From positions 10,599,623-10,663,622 of the forward strand of contig NC_042515.1 of assembly GCF_900963305.1 (NCBI RefSeq): DNA of 64,000 bases. Reading direction: 5' to 3'. This DNA is from Echeneis naucrates. Lineage: Eukaryota > Chordata > Actinopteri > Carangiformes > Echeneidae. The stretch's first letter is position 1, and every line of letters begins with the position of its first letter. The position numbers and the translations under genes were made by a program. Below, piece after piece: positions 41,701 to 54,509 of the stretch. The notes under the pieces were generated by a model. That model had not been told where the DNA came from. It ran no database searches and saw only the letters and a list, made by a program, of their open reading frames with translations.

Positions 41701-44700
41701 GCTATTTGAACTTTTACTCATCTCAGGCCTTCCTCCACCACATGTGGTATCTAACTGTTTAATTTGGCCTTGGTGGGTCTTGGTGGGTGAATGTCCCTGA
41801 GTATGGTCAATAAACACATAGACAATAGAAGAGCAGTAGTGGCAGGACCCATCTTGGCGGTGAATGGGTTCAACATCTGCACGGCCCACATGTGGTGGAT
41901 GACTGTGGGTGGTGTGACTGACCAGGCTGGTCATCATATGACTGTGTGGAGTTAGCATTTTCCCCCTGCGTGCGGGTCGCCGGTTTCCTCCAGTTTCCAG
42001 ATGGATAAACGTGCCTACATACAAAAGTTTGGTGCAAAAAGAAGAACACATAAATGACAGAACATTTAGAAAAGCAGTGAGTGAATGAATGAATGAATGA
42101 GGCAGCAGCATGATCTTCCATGGTGGGGATGGAGGGGGTGATGGGGGTGGAGGTGGAGGGGTGATGGAGGGGGTGAGGACGCTGGTATTTCCTCCAGCCG
42201 TCCAATCGCGGCAGTCTGCGGTGGATTTGTGTATTTTCCAAACTCAACCCAACGGACTGGGGCGGTGCCTGAGCTGGTGGTGGTGGTGGGGGGGCAGTAA
42301 GGGCGGGGGCCTCAACATCCTGTTTCTCACACTCAGCCTGTACAGTGAAAACGTGGCCGGCAGGACAGGTCTAAGGAAGAAAGTGGTCGGATTTCAGTCG
42401 CTACCGGAGACATTTCATCGAGAGAAAGCAGACAACCTCGTCGCCACTCAGCTCGAACCCGAACCCTCGTTTTGTCTCAGCCAAGCGGGACTTGTTTGAT
42501 CACTTGCAGCCGTCGTACTTTCGGCCTCGTGAGAAACAGCTTTAAGGAGGAAAGATGACAGACGCCAGCAGCAGCCCAGATAAAGCCCCCTCCTTTGAGA
42601 TGACCTGGGGCAGCTCGGCCAGCAGCGGATACTGCAGCGAGGAGGAGCCGGACTCCGAGTTCGAGCAGTTCTTCACCGCCCGGACCTCTTTCTTCCCCAA
42701 AGTCCGCAAGCCTCAATTAAGTGATGTGAAACAGGTGAGAGGGAGGAAATGAAAATGGCAGTCTGAACTAAATGACGGATTTCTAACATTTTAGATAGTA
42801 CGGCATATATACGTATAATAGCATTTCAGATACGCCAGCGCCTGATTGCAGATATGTGATCGTAAAGGGGAAGTGGGAGCGGAAAGCGGTGGGTGATGGG
42901 CAGTTTCTGCATTTACAGACTAGTTCTGCTTTTTCTGCACTTTGGACAGACATTTTTGTGCACAGCGGCTCGCTACTCGTGGGAAAAGTGTGTGTTTGGC
43001 TCAAGGGCACCCAGGCACCGAGGGGTGGAGTTCCGGTCCGGCCGGTTTTGAGTAAACAGACTTGCAGCTTGAGTTGTCTGAACTTTGCAAAAAGGACATC
43101 AGCACTTGGAATAAGCAGAGAAAACCTTGCCCCCCCCCCCCGCTACACACACACACACACACATCAGTGCATTTTGTCAGAATTATTATTGCAACAAGCA
43201 CAGACCCTGAGCTGAACTCATGCGCAGAGCAGCCAAACCCAAATGTCATGTTTTGTGACGTATTCACAGCTCAAGTTTCCAGCCCGTTTCCAACACCCAT
43301 TATTCATTCCTACACTTGCTTCTCCGGTTGTGACGGTAATTTCTCAATCGTAGATTAGTCATGAGGTGTTTTGGATTAGTTCACTTTTTGGTGTTTTCGT
43401 CACCAACGCCCACACGACTGTCAGCAACTGCTCACAACAAGTCTCACTGACATTCACCCTTATAACACCGTGCTGTGGAGACGTGCTTTATTCCACATAA
43501 CACAGTGTCTATGTGGCGCTCCTTTAGTGGGCAAATAGAAACACAGTTGGTTTACATGTTTTCATCCTACTGGTACAATATTGGAAAGCACCATTTGGCC
43601 CTTGCATTGATTTATTGACTTGTTAATAGCTGCACATTAACTCCACAGTCCTTCAATTTGCCTAAGGATTGCCGCCATTGATCCTGTACTGTTTGACATC
43701 GATATGAGAAACTCAGCAGTTCTAATGCTTACAACTTTGCCTTAATTATTTAGCAGTCTGTGGTTTAGCATCTAATCTCATTTGGTAATGAGATTAGTCT
43801 GGGGGGGGGTGGTCTGTGATGTTTTTTCTCTGTAATTATACAAAACTTTTCAAAACGACAGAAATGTCTGCTATAATAGCATCCACGTTAATGTATGGAA
43901 ATTGATGTTTGGTGTGGGAATGTCCCTGCTGCCACCATGAGAAATTAGTTAGAGTACAGTATGGAAAATAAATTTGCGCCGCTGCAGAGTACAATTTTCT
44001 TTCTGTACAGGAAATGCCCGTGGATAGGTCTACACAGGAAAAGGCCTAATTGAGCTGATGGTCACCCAGAGGCTAGAGGCCAAATCTGCATGACTGAAAC
44101 ATGACTACAAGTGTGCGGTTGATGAGCCACATGACTTCACAGGATGTGCCTGTAAAACAAGAGGGGGCATTGTCTCTCCCACAGCTTGAGTGGGGAGGCT
44201 ATTTATATATGAATACCGAGTTAAGGAATGCAGTGCAGAACCGTTGGACAGACTCATTGCAAACAGCTGCAAGCTGGGCTACCCCCACCTCGCCACTTCT
44301 CTCCTCCTCGTTCTCTGTACTCCTTTTACTCCTCCCACATGGAGGGATTGGAGCAGTCCAATGTGACTGGGCAGAGCTGACATCATCATTTTTGCCCTTG
44401 CTTCGTTGTCAGGAAGTTGATAGTCTGATGCAACCGGTGCTCAGTGTCAGAAACTGAGCTTCACAAAAAGCCCCTAAATTGCCCCCTTCACTAAAATCAG
44501 GGGGTTTTACAACTCCAACCAATCCCTTTTTTCAGTGTAGTAAAATTCAATATTGATCTCACTTTTGGTTTTCATCTGATTCAGGGGCCACACTGTGAAA
44601 CCACACACATCCTGAAAAATTTATTGACATATAAAATATTTTCAAAACAAAATTCATGCTGTCATGGGAGTTCACATGAGATAAAAATTCCCTTGTGAAG

Positions 44701-45888
44701 TGAATTTTCTCTCAGGAGGTCTAAATTTATACATAGTGTTTTCATGATTGGATGAATATGAGATATTTTTAACAATGCAAATCTTCATAAAACAACTTCT
44801 CTCAGAAACTAATGTCATACCCCACACTCCAGCTGTAGGTCTCCACATTGTCCTTCTCTTCTGTTGTGGTTTTGAGGAGAGCACTGACATCTGGTGGTTT
44901 AACCCTGTAACTCTCCCACTGTCTCCTTTTAGGATGAACAGATCGAATGTGGAAAGCAGGAGCTGACCACTGCAGATATTCAGCAGAAAGTGAAGGAATA
45001 CAATGCTCAGATCAACAGCAATCTGTTCATGAACATGGTGAGTATGGATAATTACACCACACCAAGGCAATTTATTGGGAATGTCTTTTCTATTCAGTGT
45101 GCTGCTGTTATTTTTAATCACCAGAACAAGGATGGCTCCTACACTGGCTTTGTAAAGGTGCAGTTTAAGTTGGTGAGACCTGTGTCAGTTCCACATCCAA
45201 AGAAAGGAGGCCACGATGCTCCAGGGAGGAAGGCTAGTGGAGTGAAGCGCCGCACCTCTTTCTACCTGCCAAAGGATGCATCCAAGCACCTGCACATTAG
45301 CTCACGCACGTCTGCTCGTGAGGTCATTGAGGCTTTATTGAAAAAGTTTACTGTGGTGGACAATCCTGGCAAATTTGCGCTGTTTGAACGCAGTGAGCGT
45401 CATGACCAAGGTATAGCTTCTGTTTTATTACATTTATTTCACATTTAATTCCATTCGTAGTATAGTTGTTTTTATCTGTTGCTGTAATATTCATTTTGCT
45501 TTTTTGTTTGTCAATCAGTTTATGTTCGCAAGCTGTCTGATGACGAGCATCCGCTTCGTCTGCGTCTAGCTGCTGGGCCCAATGAGAAAGTCCTCAGCTT
45601 TTTGCTCAAAGAAAATGAAACTGGGGAAGTCAATGTGAGTGCAAAAGGAACAAGAGACTAAGATATTCAAAACGCACATTACAAACATGTTAAATTAATG
45701 TTCTTTGCATTTACTAAGACCGTTTTCCTCCTCATTTCCAGTGGCATGCCTTCTCCATGCCTGAGCTAAAGAATTTCCTGCGCATTCTGCAGCGTGAAGA
45801 GGAGGAGCACATCAAGCAGATAGTGCAGAGATACGCTCTGGCCCGCACAAAAATGCAGGAGGCGCTGGCTGGCTCCACCCCCGGCTGA
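37828..45888 (+). CDS. rassf1: Ras association domain protein 1, isoform A (C1 domain form)
   Basis: RASSF1A is a scaffold and tumour suppressor that binds MST1/2 kinases, microtubules and Ras-like GTPases. Exons: 37828-38146, 38937-39061, 44933-45037, 45125-45410, 45519-45634 and 45742-45888. They total 1098 nt and give 365 aa. The start MSFGEFIELRDL matches the human A isoform. The C1 zinc finger is perfect (H75, C88, C91, C105, C108, H113, C116, C124). The RA domain lies in the exons at 45125-45634 (KDGSYTGFVKVQFKLVRPVS), and the SARAH helix is the last about 48 residues (WHAFSMPELKNFLRILQREE). The putative ATM site of human (LSQAE) is replaced by LTTAD. The A promoter is the upstream CpG-rich region. 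Confidence 0.95.
38707..38739. repeat. (TA)n microsatellite in rassf1
   Basis: A pure TA run of 33 bp lies in the intron after exon 1A. Confidence 0.97.
39062..42100 (+). other. rassf1 intron between exon 2 and the C promoter
   Basis: This 3-kb intronic stretch has one recognisable repeat fragment (39240-39310) and otherwise AT-rich sequence. An AATG microsatellite lies near 42078-42099. No coding exon was recognised. Confidence 0.5.
39240..39310 (-). repeat. Dispersed teleost repeat fragment
   Basis: AAGCAACTGGACTTAGATTT and GAAGACGTTTCGCCTCCTAT follow the well-known fish repeat that reads on the other strand as AGGCGAAACGTCTTC ... AAGTCCAGTTGC. I do not assign a family. Confidence 0.5.
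42110..42554 (+). promoter_or_regulatory. Internal promoter of RASSF1C, G-rich
   Basis: It lies directly upstream of the C-isoform ATG. Two G-rich plus-strand blocks (42123-42178 with five G-runs of four or five, and 42268-42312) could form G-quadruplexes. In mammals too the C isoform has its own CpG-rich promoter inside the gene. Confidence 0.6.
42555..45888 (+). CDS. rassf1: Ras association domain protein 1, isoform C (alternative start)
   Basis: An alternative first exon at 42555-42734 encodes 60 residues, including SFEMTWGSSASSGYCSEEE and FEQFFTARTSFFPKVRK. These match the human RASSF1C leader (SFEMTWSS ... GYCSQEDSDSELEQYFTARTS). It ends in phase 0 and joins the shared exons 44933-45037, 45125-45410, 45519-45634 and 45742-45888, giving 277 aa (human 270). 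The form lacks the C1 domain but keeps RA and SARAH. The A/C dual-promoter layout is therefore conserved between this fish and mammals. Confidence 0.93.
42735..44932 (+). other. rassf1 intron before the shared exons
   Basis: It contains a C-run (about 43132-43141) with a short AC microsatellite at about 43145-43162, and a G-run near 43801. No exon was recognised. Confidence 0.5.
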
Positions 45889-47099
45889 CACATCCCTGTC
45901 CGGGGTTAAACGTGCACCTCTTGGCTGGACAATTGTCTGAAGATTACCAGTCATTGCTGCATCCAAAGATCCCAGAGAAGACAACTCAAAACGCCTCTTG
46001 GGTGAACGAGAGAGTGAGACAGGGCGCAAGACAATGAGAGAGAGAGAGAGCTAGCGCGAATGTGCGTGTGAAGTGATGCGAAAGATGAGAAGTGCCTTAC
46101 ACCTGGAGAGTCTGATGTGCCTGTGAGAATGAGTTGAGAGACATGAAGACTGGCAGATGAGACAGCGGTTGTGTCCCTATTTGGGTGTCCTCTGATAATC
46201 CCATACCTCAGCTATGTCACTTTAACGTTTAAGAAAATGTCTTCTGGCACTGCAAGCTGTTAAAAGCAACCCTTTTGTGGGTTTAACGTGACTGGAAAGT
46301 GCAAGAACTGTGTTATGGTTGAGCAGATAATCAGTTAAAAATCTGAAAACATGATTTTGTTTATAAAAGACCAATAACATGTGAAACACGCCATTTCAGC
46401 CTTCAATCAGGTCCTCAGCAACCTACCATGAAAAGCATAGTTATATTTAACACATTACTCAACGTCATATTGACATTTCTATCATGTAAGTTAAACACAT
46501 TTGCTCTGGTAAGGTATTTAGATTTTCATGAAACCAAGTCTCAAAGGTCTGCCATGTCCTCTCTACACCCTAATAGGTGCAACTCATTCTTTTATTTTCT
46601 TTTTTTTGTGAGTATGGACATTTGTATGCAATTATGAATGTCAGAGAGCAATTTCCAATTCACTCGGGTTGACTGGAAACATGAATGAATATTGGTATAT
46701 ATGTGTTTCACTGAAAACGGTTAGTCATTCCTTATATCTGTTTTTTTTCTGTCCTCTTCCGTTTTTCCACTTTCATTGTATCCATTAATGTACAGTTTTA
46801 CACGTTGTAGCAAGCTTCAAAATATGTGACAAATGTGCACTGCGATCAGTAAAGAATTTTCTTATTTCTGACAAGTTCCTGTAATTTTTCAGAAATCACA
46901 TTATTAAAGCTAAAGTGAAATATCTGTTTAACGTGGCTGTGGGTGCGTCTTTAAACGCAACAATTCAAATCTGCACTGTTTATGTATTTTTATCCGGCAG
47001 TCATTCGCACAACACAAATGGTGATCTGACGGGAAAGGGACTGCTAAAAAAAAAAAAAAAGATCTGGAGGTCGGCTAGCTGTAGGAGCTGGATGAGTCC
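45889..47099. other. rassf1 3' UTR and spacer to tusc2
   Basis: The 3' UTR probably ends near ATTAAA at 46903-46908. A GA-rich short repeat lies near 46035-46050. No gene was recognised. Confidence 0.5.
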
Positions 47100-47446
47100 G
47101 ATCAGTGGTGGTGAAGCAGCTTCACGGATGTCCGGTGATCTGCTCACTGAAGAAGAAGAAGAAGAGTCCGCTCAGCCGCCGCCGGTCTGTCCGATCAGCT
47201 GATCGCCTCAGCTCAAGGACCAAAACAGCTAACGCTAGCTTAAACCTAGCTGCCATTGAAAGGGTTATGACAGGAGAAGACTGTGTGATACGATGGGATA
47301 TTAATCACACGTACATCACGACTGTAGTGTTTTTGGTGGTGTAGGTCGATAATAAACCCGTGATTGTTCGGCTGACTGAGCTCAGCATCGTCTCTGTAGT
47401 GCGTCAGTACCTGAAGCTAACGAGGCTAACTCACTTGAACGTCCAG
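47100..47446 (+). other. Probable 5' UTR exon and promoter of tusc2
   Basis: A moderately CpG-rich block ends in the donor CAG|GTAATG at 47446. The matching acceptor CTTTTCAG lies before 47932, in the exon with the tusc2 ATG. The 5' limit is not defined by sequence. Confidence 0.5.
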
Positions 47447-48020
47447 GTAATGCTATTATTAGCCACACCGATAGAGTATCAAACTGTGGCGCTACGACCG
47501 ATAGATTACATTTATCGGGTTTTAAAACTGTCCGTGTTTAGTTGTTGACACAGAACTGTAATCTCAGACATACATCGGGTGACTTGCTTTTCTTGGTAGC
47601 TTTTTAAATGGCTCAGACGGTTAGCTAGCTGGCGTCCGGCACAGCTAGCATAACGCAAAAATGCATAAACACGACGCCCCGGAAGGGTCAGTTTTAGTGA
47701 ATTTAATATTTTTTATCATGTTTAAATGTAAGCCAGGCGTGAGTGGAACATGGTCTTTCAGGATTGAAGTGTCATTCATTACATTTGCGTCAGTGCTAGC
47801 TGTGTATTAAATCAGGCATATCTCATAATTCATCAATGAGCTGCTAGATTTAACAAGTTGTCCCACAAAGAAATAGGATCGGACAGTGATGTCGGGTGTG
47901 TCTCCTCTCTTTGTGCACCATCACTTTTCAGATCCTGGCCTCGGTGAGGAATTGAGATCATCTGCTCATCAAGCAGACTGCAAGCTTTAACTGGAGGCTA
48001 ACTATGCCTTACCTCTGAGG
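47447..48020 (+). other. tusc2 first intron and 5' UTR of the coding exon
   Basis: The intron runs to the CTTTTCAG acceptor at about 47931. Bases 47932-48020 are 5' UTR. Nothing else was recognised. Confidence 0.5.
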
Positions 48021-49066
48021 ATGGGAGGAAGTGGATCCAAAGCCAAAGGAGTCTGGCCTTTCTCAGGCAGTGGAGCTGGAGGGGATTTATCCACTGAGGG
48101 GAATGAGCAGTCTTTGGCTCGTCTCAAAGGTTCCAGAAATGCAACACCGTTTGTTTTTACCAGGAGGAGGTAAATATATATGTGTAACATTGGAAAATGG
48201 TAAAGGGCCGGGTTGCCCAAATCACATCAGGTTTTCCCTCAGATGCTTCATGGTGTGTATCCATGCAGGTAGCTTTGGTTTATGCCAAATATCCATGTCT
48301 AGGATTTCTGACACCCAAATGCAATGAGGGGGAACGGCTGTATAAAAGAGGTACTTTATGACACTATTATTATAGTTATTATAGTGGAAAATTGAGCGGT
48401 AACACAACTTGAGGCCTGGGAGAGATGGCAAATGATATACAACAGAGGTCCTTGAGTGCACATTGGCATTGCTGCTCATGGTCAGAGCCCTGACTGCAAG
48501 GTCACAAGGGTTCCCCAAACAGAATATCCTTTGTAAATGCTCAGCAGCTCTGTTTGTTTATAGAGATAATGTCCTGGTTCCTCAGGATAATCCACACTCT
48601 GTGCAACCAGCACTTTGTTCCAGCAATGTCTGTCCTTTTAAAGAACTTGGCTCAATGTAACAAGTTCACAGTGAGGCACATCATGTTGTCTCTGATGGGG
48701 TCCAACAGTCCTTTTCTACCACATGGTTCTAAATTAATGACCAAATGATCTTTTTTTTTTTTTTTTTTTATTGCTGTGTTGGCAGTTCTTTATACTATGA
48801 TGAAGATGGTGACCTGGCCCATGAATTCTATGAGGAGACAGTGGTCACAAAAAATGGCAGAAAAAAGTCCAAGTTGAAGAGGATTCAGAAAAATTTGATT
48901 CCACAGGTCAGTTGGGGTCAAAATGATGACGTGAATTAAAGATATTTTGCCCAAATAGTAATTTCTGTACAATTTGAGTGTTGTTTGTTTTTTCTTTCAG
49001 GGAATCATCAAGCTTGACCACCCATGTATTCATGTGGATTTCCCCATTATCCTCTGTGAAGTGTGA
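48021..49066 (+). CDS. tusc2: Tumor suppressor candidate 2 (FUS1), mitochondrial calcium-linked protein
   Basis: TUSC2/FUS1 is a small N-myristoylated protein linked to mitochondrial calcium handling. Exons: 48021-48169, 48786-48906 and 49001-49066, together 336 nt and 111 aa (human 110). The start MGGSGSKAKGVWPFSGSG keeps the myristoylation signal (Gly2, Ser6, Lys7). Conserved blocks are TPFVFTRRS, YDEDGDLAHEFYEETVVTKN and NLIPQGIIKLDHP, and the end is IHVDFPIILCEV. A poly(A) signal AATAAA lies at 49726-49731. Its position after rassf1 and before hyal2 repeats the human order. Confidence 0.97.
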
Positions 49067-52000
49067 AGAATGGCACAGGGCCAATCTAATATGAAGTGCA
49101 GCCACAGGTACTCCTCTCAGAGCAAAGTCTTGTTCTTACTAGAGTCGAGATTGAAACTGTGGCCTGGAGAGAAAAAGGAACATTAAAACTGTCATATTAA
49201 ATTGGTATATTGAATTAAATGTTACACATTTGAATTCAGCTATGGTCAAAGTGCCCTATTTCCAAAAATACTCATTTTGATATTCACAAAAGTAGTGATG
49301 GTACAGGTTGTGTTTCCACTACCCAGCTGATATGTAAGCAGTTTTAGAGGATACACCAGACCAAGTTGTATTCCTCTCCTGAGTTGCTTTTGCAGGGAAA
49401 AAAAAAAAACAAAACATCTTTGATGTGAAAAGGCTGTAACAATTTAATGCCTTCCGCCAGATGTAGAGTGTTAGACTCTGTATTTATCTTTGTATGTGTA
49501 CATGTGTGCACTTAGGTTTGTTTGAGCAAATGTGTGTGAGATGGATGCAAGATGTAATTACAGATTAGGGGATGAAGGATTGTGAATTTAATTGTATATA
49601 TGGTCGCATTCTGTATTGTTATGTCTGAATGTGTCACAGTAACTACAGCTCAGACCTGCACTAGTGAACATAATGTACTGTAAATACTTATAGATTTCTT
49701 AGTTTGAAATACTTGAATAAATGGTTAACTGAGCTGAATGCCTTGAGTCAAGAATCTTTTTTTTTTTTAGTTTGTAGGTAGTTTGTAAATTTGCGGTTTT
49801 GTACATCCAACTTTGGTGGAACACTAATGAGAAACTTCACATTTTAAAGCATAGTCCAACATTTTTTTCTAGCTTTTCTTCTCAAGAGTTAGGTAAGAAG
49901 GTTTGTAACCAAACCGTGGCTGTGTTATTGATCTTCCAACTTAATCTAAAAAGTGAATAAATATAGTAGCCTAAATATCAAACTAAGCACCAGTTTCCAG
50001 ATATCTGGAGGGAACCTTTAAGAATGAAATCTGATTGTACGCATGCTGTGATATTTATAACTCATTCAATCGGCTGGTGACTTTTAAACACATAGCTAGC
50101 CTAACCCTAACCCTCTTCAGCATTTCCATGACAGCTCTAAGTATAACCCTGACATCTGAAGATTCTGGCTTATTTTTAGCTTTTCTTCATCGGCCGCCTG
50201 AATTTTGCCACCTCGGTGAGCTGAAAGGCTGCTGTGTGCATTTGTAGCCAGGTTTGTTTGTTTTGTTTTGTTTTGCTTTTTAATTTAAAGATGAGGTAAC
50301 CTGCAGATTTTACCTTGAAATACAATTAGCGCTTTGTACTTCAATAACATGTAAGGTAGACAACCTCTAGATGGCAGCAGGAATCTACACCACACTGTAG
50401 TGATTGTACCCAATTGAGTTCTCACTTATCAGTTTATTATAATCCCAGTTAGACCTTTCAAAAGATTGAAATCATAATTAAATGAAATTTTTGAGTTAAA
50501 AAATAAAAAGATTTTGATACTGATCTAATGAGGCCAGTTGTAGTCATGTGGCACAGTATCAAAGTTGCAAACATATTTCAGTGTGTACAGTTGAAATCTT
50601 AGCAAAAAGTGGGTAGAGCTTCCTGTGCTGGAGTTCTCTGGTTTCTGTAATTGTGTGGAATGTGCCCTGGTGTGTTTTTGGGCCAGAGGTCAGACGCTTT
50701 GATATATTTCCTCTCCACTAGTCTTTGATGTCTTGCGCGTGGTCTGTCCCCACTCTGAAAGGATGTACTCTCTTTTCGAATCATACAATCTTCATGAACA
50801 GGAAACTTTATAATCCATGAAATGTGCTCTCTCTCTTATATACTTTTTGTTCTTATTCTTAGGGCCAATCTGTTTGTGGATGACAGAGATGGGCAAATGA
50901 TACAAATGATCAGCAGCCTGGGAAAACATGAAAACCTACTTTGAGTTACAGACAGTAAAATGGACCAGTTGAAACTGTACCAGGAGAGAAAAAAAACAGT
51001 GCTCAATGTAGCTCATCTGATCTGAGTTTAGTTGGATAATGTTACTTAATATTAGGGTGAAGTGTAATCTACATACTGCATGTGGCTGATGGAGAAACAA
51101 GTAGTTCTCTAGGAGGACTGATAGTCCTGTCCTTTGTATCTTATCGCAGGAATGGATAGATGACAGTAAATGAGTCAGTTTAGATACAAACAAGCAGTAA
51201 AATGCATGTCAGTACATTTTGGCAGTTTCCACCCATAATTCACTTTTTCTTCCGCAAATTGTTTTCATTTGGTCAGTTGAATTAAGTAATAACCTAGTTA
51301 AAGCCAAATCTGTTCCAAGGGAGCTTCCTTCATTCCAGTTTACTAATTCACACCATCCTCATATATCCTCATATATTGCAATTTCTCAATGGTTGCTACG
51401 CACATTGAAAGTGACAAACTGTGTTTCCAATTTCCCTGCCATTGTTTTCGCTTCCTGGCAATCTCTGACTTCTGCTGATGTAATGTTCAGGAGACAGAGG
51501 TCAAAAGGAAGATGAACCCACAGGGAGGCAGAGCCATTCCTTTGTTCCTTTCCTTCCATCTCCATTCACATGAGCTGCGTATGGCCCACATTTTCCTCAA
51601 ACAAACCACAGAGAGGGAGAGAGAGAGAAAAAACTGATGACATACAGAAGTGAGTCAGCAAAACCTTTAAAAACAAATGGCGGAATACACTCTGGCACAG
51701 GAAAACATTTCACTTCCAGACCCCCACCTCTGCCCGATCATGTGTTTGGACATCCTTAAGCTCACGTGTATCTGCAAGGCAACTATCAGAACGCCATTCT
51801 TCAAAACCCACCCACTGACTGCCAGGCTCAAGCAACCCTTTAACACAATCTATCACAATCTGACTTTGGGGATGGACACAGGTTGTGAAATTGGTCAATT
51901 ATGTGTGAGTGTGTGTCCTCTGCTCTCATGTTTTCCCCACACCTAACCCCAGCTCTGCACCGTCCTATCTTCTGTACTTGGCGACTTGACAGCATGTGGA

Positions 52001-52999
52001 ACTTGGTTATTTCACTGAGCCATTGCCAGCGGCTGTCATCACATGCCTCAGGCAGCAGTGACATCTGCATGCCAGATGCCTTGTGCCCACCGTCTGAAGT
52101 GTACTCTGAGCCTTAATGTGGGGAGAGAGAGAGGAAAAAAAAAATCTCAATTTAAGTGGCAACATATCAGTAAAAAAGAAATGTATTGAAAAAGACCTGT
52201 ATTCATCATTTGACTTATATAAATGAGCTGCCAGAAAAATGTACTCCATAACAGGAAAAATAATTATTGTAATTATTATGATGATGAGGAATAGTGGAAC
52301 ATCATATTTGAATTGAGCTGTACAATATATCGATGGACAGGTAGCTACTAAGTACTGAATTATGTAAAATTTTCTAGGCCCTTTTCGTTCAGCATTTTTG
52401 TGTCTATATTTTCTATATTTTTAGCTCTACTTTGCCGTATTTTGAAAGCAAACTACTTCTGAGAGCATTAACTTGAAAACTTTGTTTGGTTTCTGTACTT
52501 TTACTCAGATGGAGTAGTGAACCCAACACTTCAGAGACTACTTTAAAAAAAAAAAAGGTTCATATTGTGGGTCCCTCATAACCAAACCATTTTTCCAAAG
52601 TGAGAGCAAACTACACAAGAGATGCAATATTTGTAGCCTTTGTGTGTTTTGTCTGTCTCTTCTTATTGATTTGAAGAGCAGTGGTCAAAGACCAAGTGTT
52701 AGATATTTCTACCCTCTCTTCTTTTACGATATTTTATTTCGAGAATATGATCACAATCTGAATCCCATGACAGACTGATAACCTTCCACCTGGAAACCAC
52801 CTTCACACGTTGTGTGAATGTGTTGAATCATTACTCCGAATACGGTGTTATTTATAGGCCACATTTGATTGTAATTGAGAAAGGACACCGGAACAGAGGC
52901 ATGAAATGGTGATGGTGGTGTTATTTTTAGGACAGGGCAGACTTGGCCCCCTGTGACCTCCCATGAATCTTAACATTGCTCTTTACAGTAGATCCGTTT
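49067..52999. other. tusc2 3' UTR and intergenic spacer
   Basis: The tusc2 3' UTR extends to about 49745. Near 49850-50060 words such as GTCCAACATTTTTTCTAGC and GAGTTAGGTAAGAAGG resemble a diverged, widespread fish repeat. Beyond that the sequence is AT-rich, with no coding or RNA gene recognised. Confidence 0.5.
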
Positions 53000-53545
53000 C
53001 GCAGCGTGGTGGCAAACTTCTTGGACGGATTCATTCCGCGCTGGACCGGGACGAGAGGGGGTTGTGTTTAAAAACGAGACACTCACACGACAGAATTACA
53101 ACTAAACTGGACTTTTCTTACAATTTGAGTAATATGGGGAGTTGTTAAATCGTTTTAGATACACCGGAAGAGTTTTTCAGATGTTCCGCATGCTTTGTCA
53201 ACACCACCACCCCCCCATTTTCCCGGCGTCAATGGAACATCCTGAAAAGTGGCCTGGCCCTAGCAGCGGGCGAATGGAAGCTCCCACCGTCGCAGGGGGT
53301 AACTTCAGTGTCCGCACTCCACTGACGGGCCGAAGTTTGTCTGCCGGGTTTGGGAACATAACTCGCATGCCCAAGCTTTTTTTTTTTTTTTTTTAATTCG
53401 CCCACTTCCCCCACCTTCGTCATTTTCTCATCGCAAAAACAATGTTCACTTTGACTTTTTCCAATTTGTTGTGAGGCGACACCAAAGCGCGGCTTGAAGG
53501 AGCGTCTGGGGTTTTTTTGGGGAATGCTTCAGTGTGCCAGTGAAG
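53000..53545 (+). other. Probable 5' UTR exon and promoter of hyal2
   Basis: A GC-richer block ends in a strong donor (AAG|GTAGGT at 53545). The corresponding acceptor (ATCTGCAG) lies just before 54467, 43 nt upstream of the hyal2 ATG. It contains a T-run at about 53378-53394. The transcription start is not resolved. Confidence 0.5.
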
Positions 53546-54509
53546 GTAGGTCCGTCCGGCTGCTCTGCTTCAGATCATTCATTGCTTATTTAAAAAAGAA
53601 AGAAAAGGGGGCTCGTCAGTTTATGTAACTAACAAAGGTTAAATGTTGTGGTCGGTGAAGTTCGGAAGAGCCTGAGAAATGTGCACATCCATTTGGAGAT
53701 GCTTTTTTTTATTTTAAATAGTTGTCAGGTAGTTGATTAAAGTAGAGCCGAACATAACAATGTATTTTATTGTTGAGAAACTTTTGGTGGAAATGAAATA
53801 AATACATTCATTCAGGTTGTGTATTAAAGTATAATTTTGAGTTAACTAATTATTTTCTTTCATACTTTTGAAATATTTTCTTCCTACTCCAATACATTTA
53901 TTTGACAGCATCAGTCGCAAGTTATTCAGACGACTGATATCCTTAGTTAAATAGTTATCCATGTGCCTTTATATGGATTAAACGAGACAAACCGCACCAA
54001 TAAAGTGATGTAGAATGAGCACACCAATAATTATCCTCCAGTAACATAATAAATGTCTGTGAAATGATTAGTTCTGCATCACATTTTTAACCTAGGTGTA
54101 TATTGATGCTGATGCTTTTGTATGAGGTAAAAGTTTTGAAGGCAGAACTTTCTACATTCTGGCGTTGTTTACTTAGGTGGAGTGCCATTCCGTCACTTCT
54201 GATTACTATGAATGATAATATGAGACAAATAGCAGACAAAACAACTACAGTTTAAACTCCTCTGAGTTACAGAGCAGAGTAACACGCCTGGTCAACTCAC
54301 ATCTTTGTAACAGAAAGCCTCCAGCATTTAGTAACTATACGCTGACAAGTAATTTTTAGAAGTGAAATACAAAATACAGCTAGCATTTGTTGAATTAATG
54401 AATGGAAAATGAAGTGCCAACGACTATATAACTAAACAAAGAAAATCTCTCTTCTGTGATCTGCAGAGCTGAGAGTGACGGCCCTTTCTGTCAATCCACA
54501 TCTGAAGAC
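53546..54509 (+). other. hyal2 first intron and 5' UTR tail
   Basis: AT-rich intron up to the acceptor before 54467, then 43 nt of 5' UTR. No other feature was recognised. Confidence 0.5.

Noticed and set aside
54456-54509. In-frame upstream ATG before hyal2
   Set aside because: It lies upstream of the splice acceptor that ends before 54467, so it would be intronic. The ATG at 54510 gives a proper signal peptide.
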